Origin: Tragulus kanchil
Taxonomy: Eukaryota > Chordata > Mammalia > Artiodactyla > Tragulidae
Assembly (NCBI GenBank): GCA_022376925.1
Contig: JAIOJX010000005.1
Location: 7,716,501 to 7,780,500, forward strand
Length of the DNA: 64,000 nt
Direction: 5' to 3'
Position numbers and translations under genes: made by a program. Positions 32,546-43,800 of this stretch are shown piece after piece (the stretch's first letter is position 1; every line of letters starts with the position of its first letter). A model generated the notes under the pieces. The model was given only the letters and a program-made list of their open reading frames with translations, was not told where the DNA came from and ran no database searches.

Positions 32546-33055
32546 TCCAGATTACGAGAGCCTTGAAGTCTGGGACTCAGTTTTGTGTTGATGAGCACAT
32601 GAGGGTTTTGAATTCAGTTTTGTTCTTCTGTTCAACTTCCCCTTGACTCTTTTCCTGCTGGCCACTGCTCACCACTAGGAAGGCGAGGTCATCGGGTCAC
32701 AACCGAGGGTGACCAGCATCAGGAGCCAGACTGGAAACAGCCTCGGGCTGCCTAGGGAAGAAGTGATGTGGACGCTGGAATGTGGCCCTGCAGAGACTTT
32801 GAGCAGAAGTGATAGCCATAAATACTAGCTGTTCCAGAAAGACACCTGATCCCCACTCAGCTGGGAAGCGCTGCTGGAAGAGGATTTCTGGGAGAAGGAC
32901 TTTGGCTTGCGTTATTCATTCATTCACGTCTGATGAGATATTCTATAACAAAGAAAAGTGCACATATCCTTAGGGTTCAGCTTGATGCCGTCTCACAGAG
33001 CGGATGCAGCCACGTGGCCAGCATCAAGACCGAGTGTAACCAGCATTCCAGGGGT
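32546..33055. other. No recognised feature
   Basis: Unassigned sequence, no open frame of note. It merges on the right into a decayed antisense L1. Confidence 0.4.
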
Positions 33056-33244
33056 TGCCATGATGTCTCACGGCACACTTTTACCTGGTTTTGACCTTCA
33101 TAGAAATGGAAACGTATAGCATGTACTTTTCTGTCTGCCCTTTTTTTTTTTGCTCAGTGTTTTGTTTGCAAGATTCCTTTTTGGGTGGTTACAGACAGCT
33201 CTATGATTCACTCTTGTTGCTGTGTAAAGAGAAGGGGGTGTGTA

Positions 33245-33466
33245 CTGGAGGGGTGGCAGGGGCGGCCCCCCAGGAATGTTCGGCCGTATCTGGAGACATT
33301 ATTGATTGTCACACCTTGGGACGGGCAAGGGGCAATACTGGCACCTGGTGGGTAGAGGCCAAGGATGCTGCTACGCATCCTGCAGAGCACAGGTCAGGCC
33401 TCCCTGCCCCAACAAGGCCTATTCAGCCAGAATGCCAATAGGAGCAAGGTGGAGAAACTCTGCTAT
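33245..33466 (+). mobile_element. MER5A-like hAT DNA transposon
   Basis: GGCGGCCCCCCAGGAATGTT, ATCTGGAGACATTATTGATTG, CTGGCACCTGGTGGGTAGAG, GCCAAGGATGCTGCTACGCA and CAATAGGAGCAAGGTGGAGA follow the MER5A consensus order. It is a non-autonomous relic. Confidence 0.75.
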
Positions 33467-33554
33467 GTAGCAACAACTCTTGGTGGGCATTTGGGTCTAT
33501 TCTGAACATGGCTGCAGTGACCATTGAGCTACGGTGTCCTATTAATTGTGGTTG

Positions 33555-33765
33555 TCAAACAGCCAAGTCACGTCCAACTCTTTGCAACCCCGTGAACTGC
33601 AGCCCAATGGGCTCCTCTGTTCATGGAATTTTCCAGGCAAGAATACTGGAGTGGGGTGCCATTTCCTTCTTCAGGGAATCTTCCCAACCCAGGGATGGAA
33701 CCCATGCCTCCTGAGTTTCTTGCATTGGCAGGTAGATTATTTACCACTGAGTCATGTGTGCTTTA
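33555..33765 (-). mobile_element. Bov-A/ART2-type SINE
   Basis: AGTCACGTCCAACTCTTTGC, TTCCAGGCAAGAATACTGGA, GGGTGCCATTTCCTTCTTCA and TTATTTACCACTGAGTCATG. Confidence 0.8.
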
Positions 33766-34264
33766 AACACATACGCAGATACCTGGCAATGGAACTTCTG
33801 GGTCAGAGAATATGTCTGCGTTCAGCCCGAGTAGATGCTCCCCACATTCAGGAGTGATCTCTAGGCACTCTGCCCCTAGGAGCGCACACAAATGTTCCAG
33901 TCGCTCTCCATCTGCACCAAGATATGGTATTTTCTGACTTTTTCTCATTAAAATAATGTGTCCTTCTCCTACAACCATTTTAGCTTATGGACACTGGACA
34001 CTCAAAATGTCATTGTTTGTTGGTAAATAACCCTAGTCTACATTGTGTGACAGACAGGGACTCTGGCAGGTGTGCATGCCGTGGAGAGTAGATTAGAGAG
34101 TGCGTTTGGGGCAGGCCAACCTGCGACTAAGGTTTCTCTTATTCAAATAACAGCAGCGAGCACCATTCTGTATACCCACTGTCTTCCATTCTTCCTAAAA
34201 GTACCAATTAACCTTCCCTAGCAAATTTTAGTCAAGGAATCAAACTATCCACCATTTGAATCAT

Positions 34265-34408
34265 GGTGTGTGTGTGTGTGTGTGTGTTTTGGCTGCACCG
34301 TAAGGTTTGTGGAATCTGAATTCCCCGATCAGGGAATAAATTCAGGTCCTCAGCAGGGACAGCTCAGAGTCCTGATCACCGGCCTACTGAGGAACCCCCA
34401 GAATTCAT
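34265..34408 (-). mobile_element. (GT)n plus CHR-type SINE, antisense
   Basis: A GT run at 34266-34287 adjoins TTTTGGCTGCACCGTAAGGT, TCCCCGATCAGGGAATAAAT and CACCGGCCTACTGAGGAACC, the reversed order of a CHR-type element. Confidence 0.65.
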
Positions 34409-34549
34409 GTTTATTCAATATTTCCAAATTCTATAGTATTGATTATCCTGAAACACTGCTGGTTTTATTTTGTTCACAGTATAATGGTTAATCCTAAAAC
34501 AAATAGATCATGTGGGATCATCAAGAAAAAAATAATCAGAATTTTGACA

Positions 34550-34690
34550 TCTGATCCTTTGGTTCTCAAACTTTGGTCTCAAGACCTGTTAGAAATACCA
34601 AGGATTAAGTTACTCCTGGAACTACCTGCCATCTTGGGGTGGGGCCTGCACTCTGTATTTTAACAACCCCGCCATGTAATGAGAGGTCAG
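34550..34690. mobile_element. hAT-Charlie-like relic
   Basis: CCTTTGGTTCTCAAACTTTG resembles a Charlie-type terminal repeat, followed by TCTTGGGGTGGGGCCTGCAC and TATTTTAACAACCCC. The opposite end is not clear. Confidence 0.4.
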
Positions 34691-34867
34691 ACAGAAGGTG
34701 GCCAACATTTGACCTAAACTACCCTTAACCTCAAGTCATGGGCACATCTAGCTTGGCTTTTGGAAGCAAAATGTTTGAGTGTAACAACCAGTCAGTTCTT
34801 TTTCCAAGGTTAAATAATTAATTTCCACAGGTAAATTTGGTGGTGAGTTTCATCCTGAAATGTTCAC

Positions 34868-35420
34868 TTGTTGCTGTTCAGTCGCTAAATCATGTCCGAC
34901 TCTTTGTGACCGCTTGGACTGCTGCCCGCTAGGCTTCCCTGTCCTTCACTACCACCCAGAGTTTGCTCCAACTAGTGTTGTTTGAGTCAGTGATGCCACC
35001 CAGCCATCTCCTCCTCTGCCGCCCCCTTCTCCTCCTGCCCTCAGTCTTTCCCAGCATGGGGTCTTTTCCAATGAGTTGGCTTTTTATCAGGCGGCCCGAG
35101 TATGGAAACTTCAGCTTCAGCATCTGTCCTTCCATTGAATGTTTATTGACTGGTTTGATCTCCTTGCAGTCCAAGGGGCTCTCAAGAGTCTTCTCCAGCA
35201 CCACAGTTCAAAGGCATTGATTCTTTGGCACTCAGCCTTATTTATGATCCAGCTCTCATACCCATGCATGGCTACTGGAAAAACCATAGCTTTGACTAGA
35301 TGGGCCTTTGTCGTCAAAGTGACGTCTCTCTCTCTCTCTCTCTTTTTTAAAGGCTGTCTAGGTTTGCAATAGCTCTCCTTCCAAGGAGCAATTGTCTTCT
35401 AATTCCGTTAACTGGCTGTT
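34868..35420 (-). mobile_element. BovB LINE 3' end with Bov-A-like terminus
   Basis: GCTGTTCAGTCGCTAAATCATG, TTCACTACCACCCAGAGTTT, TTTCCCAGCATGGGGTC, GACTGGTTTGATCTCCTTGC, TTATTTATGATCCAGCTCTC and GGAAAAACCATAGCTTTGAC are the antisense BovB landmarks. A CT run at 35326-35343 interrupts it. The minus frame at 34929-35204 contains RTE-type remnants (KTLESPLDCKEIKPVN, GRRRRGRQRRRWL). Confidence 0.85.
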
Positions 35421-35992
35421 ACTTATTTGGAATAATGGATTTTTTTTTCATTTTCTAAGCTCCCCAATTTCAGGCTCTTCATGGTATCAGTGTCTACATT
35501 TCTGCTACCAGAAGATTGCCTCTTCCCTGTGCAGGCTTTGACATTTGCCTACAGGGGTTTATGTAGACTGTCTTTTGCAATATTTGCTTAGCATCCTTTA
35601 GCATTCAGGAAGTGTTTCCATGATACCTTTGCTCCATCAAAATCAGATGCAGATCAGTTCATCTTACACTAGCATGATAGGATTTGGTGCAACCACCTTC
35701 TGGACCTGCCACCTCAGCCTTGAAAATTCTGCGTATTAATCTTCCTCCCTCTTTGAGATAAGAGTTTGAAATCATGCTTTGAGTTGTGTGATCTAGACAA
35801 CAACAGTTGCTGCGGCTAATTAGATGAACGATAGAGAAAGTAAGATGATTGGATCCCAGGAGAAGGTGGATTCTCCCCAGTGAGTGAACCCCTTTGGAGG
35901 ACTCTCAGATATGGGAGAAATGTTGTTTTAAAGATGCATTTCAAAAATGCCTCTGTTCTTCTTCTCTTTAGCATCATAATAGTCACATATAG
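35421..35992. other. No recognised feature
   Basis: Unassigned AT-rich DNA without open frames of note. Confidence 0.4.
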
Positions 35993-36112
35993 GGTCTTCC
36001 CTGGTGGTCTAGAGGTTAAGACTTGGAGATTCCACTGCAGGGGGCACTAGTTTGATCCCTGGTAGAGAATTAAGATCAGACATACTTCGTGGCACTGTTA
36101 AAAAAAGAGAAA
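35993..36112 (+). mobile_element. CHR-type SINE
   Basis: GGGTCTTCCCTGGTGGTCTA, GACTTGGAGATTCCACTGCA, GTTTGATCCCTGGTAGAGAA and GTGGCACTG before an A-rich tail. Confidence 0.65.
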
Positions 36113-36900
36113 AACATACACAGATAAATATGTAGATACATAGACAAACAAAAGACTTCATTTATAAAACGCCTAACTGTTCAGAACAGAAATACTTAAC
36201 TGTCCAAAGTGCCATGGATTGTCACTGTTCTTTACTTTTTCATGAGCGACTCTTAGTTCCAAGAGAGAAAAATTAAGCCTTATATTTTATAATTAAGGAA
36301 TGAATCCCTGAGTCACTTGACCTTCTTCAGTAACAATGCAAGTCACACACAAAGGCCCTTCTGAAGGACAGCCACCAGTGAGCCCAAGACACGACAGCAT
36401 CTCACCTCACTCACGTAACCTTTCCTGCCATTGTGATTTGGCCTCCACGCCACTTGCGCAAATTTCATTAGACCCGGTCCTTTCAGTGTCCTTGTACTAT
36501 GACTTACATTAACATTATAAATCTAGTGTTTTGGCTCAAGCCTCTGCCCCCTCCATTGCTATCCCAACTCCAGGATAACAGTTAATTGCAAATGGAAAAA
36601 GAAGTCCCAGAACAATTATGAAAGTGTAATGAAGTTTGCATTAGTACATGCGATTAAACCAAGGAAAGATGCATGAGGAATATGAATAGAATTCAGTTCT
36701 GATGCAGAACATTTATAGTCAGGTCTTCATACAGGCCTATGCTGAGAGGGAAGAGAGGAAAAAAAAGCACTATTTGTACAGTAAAATGACACCTATGAAT
36801 AGCTAGAAGTCGGCCTAAAAGAAAAAAACGTGATTGGGTCCCCTAGCCTATACTGTTCTAACCTATAAATTAAAACAGTGGACAAATCATGGGTTTCAAC
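36113..36900. other. No recognised feature
   Basis: AT-rich intronic-type sequence. Nothing recognisable on either strand. Confidence 0.4.
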
Positions 36901-37109
36901 ATTTCTTCTTCCATAGCTGAAAATTGTGCTTTCAAACATCCAGGTGATTTTGGATCTATTCGATGAGCATCGAACACTCAGAATGCCAGGTCCTGGTGGA
37001 GCTAAGGAGCTGTGCGAGGAGCAGGAGGCGAAAGTCCTTGCTTCCCGCCCCTCACTCTCTAAACACTTTGAGGGTGTGGCTCCCTGCTGGGAAGGTGTTA
37101 TCTGCTGCC

Positions 37110-37318
37110 CTGAGCTCCCCTGGTGGTTCAGCAGTAAAGAATCCACCTGCCAATGCAGGACACGCGGGTTGGATCCCTGGGTCAGGGAGGTCCCGGATGA
37201 GGAAATGGCAACCCCCTCCAGTACTCTTGCCTAGAAAATCCCACGGACAGAAGAGCCTAGCGGGCTACAGTCCATGGGGTTGCAAAGAGTTGGACACGAC
37301 TTGGAAACTAAATAACAA
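37110..37318 (+). mobile_element. Bov-tA/Bov-A dimer SINE
   Basis: CTCCCCTGGTGGTTCAGCAG, CCTGCCAATGCAGGACACGC, GGAAATGGCAACCCCCTCC, GGGCTACAGTCCATGGGGTT and GAGTTGGACACGACTTGG. The D11 copy is 38200-38408. Confidence 0.85.
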
Positions 37319-37804
37319 TCTGCTGCCCTTTCAAAAACATTCTAGACTTACACTTTCCGTGGGAAATTTCTGCACATTAGGCTTTTCTTTTTTGCTTTTT
37401 TTTTGCTTTTTACTTTTACAGAGTTTTGTTGTTTACAGATATGTATAATCCCAGATGAGTCATATTGGGTTTTCTTGTTTTGGGGTTCTTGCTCATTCTT
37501 GTAAATTTCCCTGATTGGAATGCCTCCTCCATGCTCTTTCTGAGCAACCCACCTCCAAGGGAACCATTTCTTTTCTGAGTTTCTGTCACATCTAGTGGAC
37601 AGCCTCTTGTTTGGAACTAATCCACAGTTTCTCCAGTTTTGTTGGTTATCTCTTCAGCTGTATGTATCTTAAATCCTGGTAAAGAGAACATTCTTTTCCA
37701 GGACAGGGGCCATACCTCATACTTCCTGGATTCCGTCCCTGTTGCTTAGCGATTTACCTCACAACATACTGAATTGTAGCTCATTTTAAAAAGCTAGAAT
37801 CCAA

Positions 37805-37912
37805 GGCACACTTCCAATGCAGGGGCCAGAATTCAATTCCTGCTCGGGGAACTAGGATCCCACATGCCACTGGCACAGCCCAAAATTTAAATGAATAAAT
37901 AAATATAAAATT
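37805..37912 (+). mobile_element. CHR-type SINE remnant
   Basis: CACTTCCAATGCAGGGGCCA, CTCGGGGAACTAGGATCCCA, CATGCCACTGGCACAGCCC and an AAATGAATAAATAAATA tail. The D11 copy is at about 38895-39002. Confidence 0.6.
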
Positions 37913-39067
37913 ATTTGTCTAAAAAATGGAAAGGATCATAGAGAACATCCTTTTTATTTACTTTTGTTATTATTATTCTAAAAAATATTTATTTCTTCTT
38001 CCATAGCTGAAAATTGTGCTTTCAAACATCCAGGTGATTTTGGATCTATTCGATGAGCATCGAACACTCAGAATGCCAGGTCCTGGTGGAGCTAAGGAGC
38101 TGTGCGAGGAGCAGGAGGCGAAAGTCCTTGCTTCCCGCCCCTCACTCTCTAAACACTTTGAGGGTGTGGCTCCCTGCTGGGAAGGTGTTATCTGCTGCCC
38201 TGAGCTCCCCTGGTGGTTCAGCAGTAAAGAATCCACCTGCCAATGCAGGACACGCGGGTTGGATCCCTGGGTCAGGGAGGTCCCGGATGAGGAAATGGCA
38301 ACCCCCTCCAGTACTCTTGCCTAGAAAATCCCACGGACAGAAGAGCCTAGCGGGCTACAGTCCATGGGGTTGCAAAGAGTTGGACACGACTTGGAAACTA
38401 AATAACAATCTGCTGCCCTTTCAAAAACATTCTAGACTTACACTTTCCGTGGGAAATTTCTGCACATTAGGCTTTTCTTTTTTGCTTTTTTTTTGCTTTT
38501 TACTTTTACAGAGTTTTGTTGTTTACAGATATGTATAATCCCAGATGAGTCATATTGGGTTTTCTTGTTTTGGGGTTCTTGCTCATTCTTGTAAATTTCC
38601 CTGATTGGAATGCCTCCTCCATGCTCTTTCTGAGCAACCCACCTCCAAGGGAACCATTTCTTTTCTGAGTTTCTGTCACATCTAGTGGACAGCCTCTTGT
38701 TTGGAACTAATCCACAGTTTCTCCAGTTTTGTTGGTTATCTCTTCAGCTGTATGTATCTTAAATCCTGGTAAAGAGAACATTCTTTTCCAGGACAGGGGC
38801 CATACCTCATACTTCCTGGATTCCGTCCCTGTTGCTTAGCGATTTACCTCACAACATACTGAATTGTAGCTCATTTTAAAAAGCTAGAATCCAAGGCACA
38901 CTTCCAATGCAGGGGCCAGAATTCAATTCCTGCTCGGGGAACTAGGATCCCACATGCCACTGGCACAGCCCAAAATTTAAATGAATAAATAAATATAAAA
39001 TTATTTGTCTAAAAAATGGAAAGGATCATAGAGAACATCCTTTTTATTTACTTTTGTTATTATTATT

Positions 39068-39190
39068 CTAAAAAATATTTATTTGACTGTGCCAGGTCTT
39101 AGTCGTGGCATGAGACTGACTAAGAATTGAACCCGGGACCCCTGCATTGGGAGCATTGAGTTTTAGGTTCTGGGTTACCAGGGAAGTACC
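39068..39190 (-). mobile_element. CHR-type SINE, antisense
   Basis: TATTTATTTGACTGTGCCAG, GAATTGAACCCGGGACCCCT and GGGTTACCAGGGAAG are reversed tail, B box and head. Confidence 0.65.
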
Positions 39191-40365
39191 AAGAACATTC
39201 TTTTTAAAGATAAAGCCAATGGGGGTCTAAGATCACATAATCAGTTAAAGGTAGAGATGTCACCAGTGTCCAGGTTAATAATTGTGGGGGCTAATGGCTA
39301 AGCTTTCCTTGACACACAACAGAAAGAACATCTTATATGGTCTTCCCCCAAAATATGATTAAAAGTTGTGTTTTATTAAATGTCATTTAATCTATCTGGT
39401 CAATCAACATAGTCAAAGCTTTTTCCTGACAGGAAAAAAGATAAAGTTGGTTCTCTTCCCAATTATAGTTAAAAAGAACATTTACCCATGAGCACCTGGA
39501 ATCATGGGAATGTGGACTCTACTCATTCATTCATTCATTCATTCACCATTAAATCATTCAACGCATATAAATAAATCACCTAGGTAAGGTAGCATACATA
39601 TTTTTCATTGCAAGGCGAAAGAGCAGAAAGTCATAACGGAAAGTAGACTTTCTACTAACTCACTGTCAACTAATTCCTTACTGACCTTGAGACTCTAAAT
39701 CTCTCCCTTATCTTTGTTTCTTTATTTAAGAAAAACTCAAACAATACAGTATCTGATGTCCTATGAATATCTATAGGACTAAAGCTTCAGCTATAAGAGC
39801 CTTGAAATGTTTCTAGGAAATGTCGTTAATTGAGGCATAGCTAGCACCATTGCCTTGTAGAGTAAGAGGCTTTGCTTATGTGTAATAATCATATTATTAT
39901 TACAACTGACGATCGCCTTATACACTTACCGGCTGACATGTACTTTCCACCATGATTTATTTTGCTCTTGGTTGCTCGTTCCCTGGGAGCTCCTCAACCC
40001 AGCGTCTTAGGTGGGACTCCTTTGGCAACAAGGTGAAGTCTGAATTTTTCAGAACAGCAACGTGCAAGATCTTTTAAAACCTTTTACAACCAGCTGTCAC
40101 CTCGCTAGGGGTGTGACTCATCCTGGTAGGGAGCAAATCCAGGTGCTGCTCTGTCAGTGAACCTTCTCTGGGTCTCCCAGCATCTGGCAGGTGCTGCCTT
40201 GCCTCTTCGCACAGAAAGCCTACGGTGCTGAGGTTTTCCTTATTATTTTTTTTTATTTCACTGAGAGGTCTTCCATCCTTTCACAAAAAGGATACCCTCT
40301 TCATTCTGGAACTACTCCATAATTGGAAAACTTTTTTTTTTTTTGCATTGGGAATATATTTGACT
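39191..40365. other. No gene; contains (ATTC)n at 39514-39545
   Basis: Unassigned AT-rich DNA with a TCATTCATTCATTCATTC run. I see no conserved motif. Confidence 0.4.
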
Positions 40366-40578
40366 GAGGGTTTCCCTGGTGGTTCAGACAGTAAAGCATC
40401 CACTTGCAATGCGGAAGACCCAGGTTCAATCCCTGGGTCAGGAAGATCCTCTGGAGAAGGAAATGGCAACCCACTCCAGTATTCTTGCCTGGGAGATCCC
40501 ATGGACAGCGGAGCCTGCGGGCTACCGTCCATGGAGTGGCAGAGAGTCAGACACGATGGAGCAGCCAGCACCCGCACA
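40366..40578 (+). mobile_element. Bov-tA/Bov-A dimer SINE
   Basis: GGTTTCCCTGGTGGTTCAGA, CAGGTTCAATCCCTGGGTCA, GGAAATGGCAACCCACTCCA, TCCATGGAGTGGCAGAGAGT and CAGACACGATGGAGC. Nearly complete. Confidence 0.85.
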
Positions 40579-40639
40579 TAGCTGACTTACAATGTTTCAT
40601 GCCTACGGCAAAGAAATCCAGTTATACACAAACACATTT

Positions 40640-41555
40640 ATCTATTCTTTTAAAGATTCTTTTCCATTTATAAGTTATTACAAGGTATTGAATATCATTC
40701 CCGATGTTTCTGTGTTGAACAGGAGGTCCTTGTTAGTTATCTGCAGTTTAGTGTATACATGTTAATCCCAAACTCCCTTGCCCCTTCTTTCTCCTCTGAT
40801 AACCATAAGTTTGTTTTCTTTGTCTGTGAGCCTATTACTCTTCTGTAAATAAGTTCATGTGTATTCTTTTTTTTTTTACATTTCACCTGTAAGTGCTATC
40901 ATATGATTCTCATCTCTCTCTGTCTGACCGACTTCATTTAGTATTATTATCTGTGTGTGTGTGCGTGTGCGTGTGCTCCATTGCTCAGTCGTGTCCAACT
41001 CTTTACAACCCCATCGACTGCCGCCCACCAGGCTCCTCTGTCCATGGGATTTCCCAGGCAGGAAGACCGGAGTGGGTGGCCATTTCCTCCTCCAGGGGAT
41101 CTTTCCAGCCCAGGGATCAAACCTGCATCTCTTGCATCTCTTGCATAGGTAGACAGATTCTTTACCACTGCTCCATCTGAGAAGCCCTCAGGACCATCTC
41201 TAGGTACATCCATGTTGTGGCAAGTGGCATTATTTCGTCCTTTTATATGGCTCAGAAATATTCTGTTGTGTATATATACATATCACATCTTCTGTATTCC
41301 TTCCTCTGTCAGTGGATACTTAAACATGGCTTCTATTGTGCATCGTGCTACAGTGAACATTGAGGTGCACGTACCTTTTCGAATTAGAAGTGTTGTCTTT
41401 TCTGAATATCTGCCCAGGAATGGAATTGTAGGTTCATACGGTAGCTCTGCTTTTCGTTTTTTAAAGCATCTGAACCCTGTTCTCCACAGAGGCTGCACCA
41501 AGTTGCATGCCCACCATCAGCATAGAAGGGTTCTGGGAACAATTCTTAAGTGATG
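40640..41555 (-). mobile_element. Antisense L1 interrupted by a Bov-A SINE
   Basis: Left part: GTATTGAATATCATTCCCGA, GTTAGTTATCTGCAGTTTAG. Right part: GGCTTCTATTGTGCATCGTG, AGGAATGGAATTGTAGGTTC, GGCTGCACCAAGTTGCATGC. These are antisense L1 ORF2/3' landmarks. The Bov-A insertion separates them at about 40970-41190. Confidence 0.7.
40952..41190 (-). mobile_element. Bov-A/ART2-type SINE after a GT-rich run
   Basis: A GTGTGTGTGCGTGTGCG run (40952-40974) is followed by TTGCTCAGTCGTGTCCAACT, CCACCAGGCTCCTCTGTCCA, GGGTGGCCATTTCCTCCTCC and TTTACCACTGCTCCATCTGA. Confidence 0.85.
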
Positions 41556-42873
41556 TACAAAATAATAAAAGCTTCTGAGTGAAAGAGCAAGCTTTTAAGG
41601 TGGCCCCAGGGAGGGTAAACAGGCCTAGCCTGACTAGTTGTCTAGTTCGGGAATAATTGCTTCCAAAGTGAGCCAGAAGGGTGGCGGCTAGGCCTCCACG
41701 CGCTGGCCCTGCCCTTGCCAGCGGCCACGGGCAGCGAGGCCAGGCGCGCTATCCATGCTCAGCAGAAAAGAAACAAACAGAAAAAAGGCCTGGTGTCTGT
41801 GCTGGAAAAGCAGGTCACGTGGAAAGGAAAGGGAACAACGGACTTTCCCTCTTACAAGCTGTTTTTTTTTTTTTTTACAAGTGGTTTTTTAAAAAGGTCT
41901 CCTGTAGGGATTTTTCAATACCCAAGGGCAGCCAAGTGGGCAGACAGGAAATACAGCTGTTATTTTCAAAACTCGAACAGCGCTGTTTTAAGTAATGGAT
42001 AGAATACCAAAGACATATGATAGAAGTTCCTAATTGGCTAATGTCTGTATTTCTCAACATTATTAACATCTGCCCCCTAAACCGGTAGAAACCTGAACCC
42101 CTTTGTTGTCGGCCCATTGGAAATAACAATGTAAACAGACTCTGTTGGCCTCATTCAGTCATGTGTCTGAGCACTTTGTCGAACTGCAAATATTTAAAAT
42201 ATTTTAATATTCATTCTAAGCCCAAAGAGCTTTGCCAAACTAGATACTGAAATTACTCTTGGTTGTTTTGAACAGGATAGATTATAGCCCGATATTTAAA
42301 GGGATTATTTGAGGTGGTGGGAGAGAGCAGCTTGGGATTGAGTTTTCCTTTATCACAAACCTCGAATCATTCTCTTTCCTCTGCTCTATGGGGACACTAA
42401 GCATTAGATCCATCTGCTCCGCCCAGCTAAGGGCTGTATTTACTTTTTCCGCTTTGCATAAGGTGGGTTCTATGCAGAGTCTATTTGTGATGGGTCTTAG
42501 AGGATGAGGAGAATTTAGTAAGGGAGAGAGAAAAATAATGTACAAGCTGGAAGAATGAAAACTGTGAGCGATAAAAGCTAGAAGGAAAACCTGTGGCTCA
42601 GGGAGGGATGAGCCTTTGGCGTAGCGAGTGCCTTGAGTCATGGGGATTAGCCTTGGTTTTCCTGCCTCTGCTGAAAGCAAGCAACTGGCATATTGTTCTA
42701 TTAATTCCATTATAGCATGGTGGAGGCTTTTCAAAAGGGAGGAGAGAAAGGCCATTAAGAGACATTTTTTTTCTTCTTCAGGTGGGGTGTGGGCTCTGTC
42801 TCCACAGTAAGTTACTGCTATAAGATGAAGGTTCAGAGAGTAACGTTCAGATCAAAGGTAAGGGGAACGGGGA
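41556..42873. other. No recognised feature
   Basis: Contains poly(T) at 41864-41877. The longest minus frame (42282-42755, 157 residues) has no recognised domain and an ordinary composition. I see nothing else. Confidence 0.4.
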
Positions 42874-42944
42874 AGGCAGGCAGGAGCTGCAGGGATGTTT
42901 TAGAAGTCATCGTAAATAATATATGTTGATCTGTATAAAAAAAG

Positions 42945-43055
42945 AAATGGCAACCCACTCCAGTATTCTTGCCTGGAACATTCTATAGACAGAGGAGTCT
43001 GGCGGGGTCCACGAGGTTGAAAAGGAGCTGGACGTGACTGAACACAAACAAACAG
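42945..43055 (+). mobile_element. Bov-A SINE fragment
   Basis: GAAATGGCAACCCACTCCAG, TATTCTTGCCTGGAACATTC and AGCTGGACGTGACTGAACAC. The D12 copy is at about 44033-44143. Confidence 0.7.
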
Positions 43056-43367
43056 AATGAAGAAAGAGCTGGAGGAAAAATAAAAGGTTGATGGTGAGAA
43101 TCTTGTAAATTAAAGAGCTTGATGCTCTTCAGCCAAAACGCTGCTATTTGCAAATGGGAGAAAACAACATTCATTTCCTAGGTGATGTGATTGGCTTCAC
43201 TGGGCAGGTATAAAGCGCTGCCCTGAGTATTCGGTGCTGCTCTCTGGGTGGTTAAAACCTGAGTGTCCTCTGGGTTGCCTGATTGGAACATCCTTTGTGC
43301 TGGGATTCACAAAAGTGCTTCCTAGTGAAGTCTTCAGGTCTCACCTAGATCAGAGGGTGTGGCTCTA

Positions 43368-43432
43368 GTTTAGTAACAGGATGTTACGAAACCAAACTTT
43401 GGTCTCTTGACCCCAACATCCTGTTACTAAAC
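43368..43432. repeat. Perfect 18-bp inverted repeat
   Basis: GTTTAGTAACAGGATGTT (43368-43385) is the exact reverse complement of AACATCCTGTTACTAAAC (43415-43432), with a 29-base loop. A second offset pair, GTTACG/CGTAAC (43383 and 43432), is also possible. The D12 copy is at 44456-44520. Confidence 0.85.
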
Positions 43433-43800
43433 GTAACCCTTGTCTGCTTGCGCTCTCAGAGAAGTCTGTCCGTGGACGCCAGATTGTGATGAAGGAAAAC
43501 GCAACGTTTATGGTAAAGGGACCAAGACAGGCAGGATGGGCGGCACGTGCTCTAAAACCCTGATCTCTGGAAGGCTTTCGGGGGAGTTTTTAATAGGGAA
43601 AATTGGGGTGAAGGCTGCAAGGCATGTGACTGTGTCCTCCCGACTGGTAGTGAGGCGGTGCTCCAGGGCTCCTGGCTCTGCCAGAGGCTGCCATCCTCTC
43701 CCTGGGTGGAGACCTACATTCTGCACAGAAAACAAACATACTGTATCCTTAGAGATGGAAACAGGACCCTGCCCCAAGGCTGACCTATTGTTTCTAGGCT
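43382..43800. other. Possible LTR-like or unassigned repeat
   Basis: The segment beginning TGTTACGAAACC and running through GCATGTGACTGTGTCCTCCC, CTGGTAGTGAGGCGGTGCTC and GCTGCCATCCTCTCCCTGGG feels like a ruminant LTR-type repeat, but I cannot place both ends or a polyadenylation signal. The frame at 43440-43877 has no domain. Confidence 0.25.

Larger units (their letters stand above)
33056..34010 (-). mobile_element. Decayed antisense L1 with later insertions
   Basis: Pieces at 33056-33240, 33468-33550 and 33765-33985 (GAAATGGAAACGTATAGCATG, GAACATGGCTGCAGTGACCA, TGGAACTTCTGGGTCAGAGA) look like one L1 interrupted by a MER5A-like element and a Bov-A SINE. Limits are approximate. Confidence 0.5.
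36901..39083. repeat. Tandem duplication D11 (period 1090)
   Basis: Bases 36901-37993 match 37991-39083 with no differences that I could find by eye. The copies join at ATTT microhomology (ATTTATT/ATTTCTTC). This is the cleanest junction of the set. Confidence 0.9.

Noticed and set aside
42282..42755. Open frame of 157 residues on the minus strand
   Set aside because: No domain, no conserved motif, no splice or polyadenylation context. A frame of this length is expected by chance in 64 kb of mammalian DNA.
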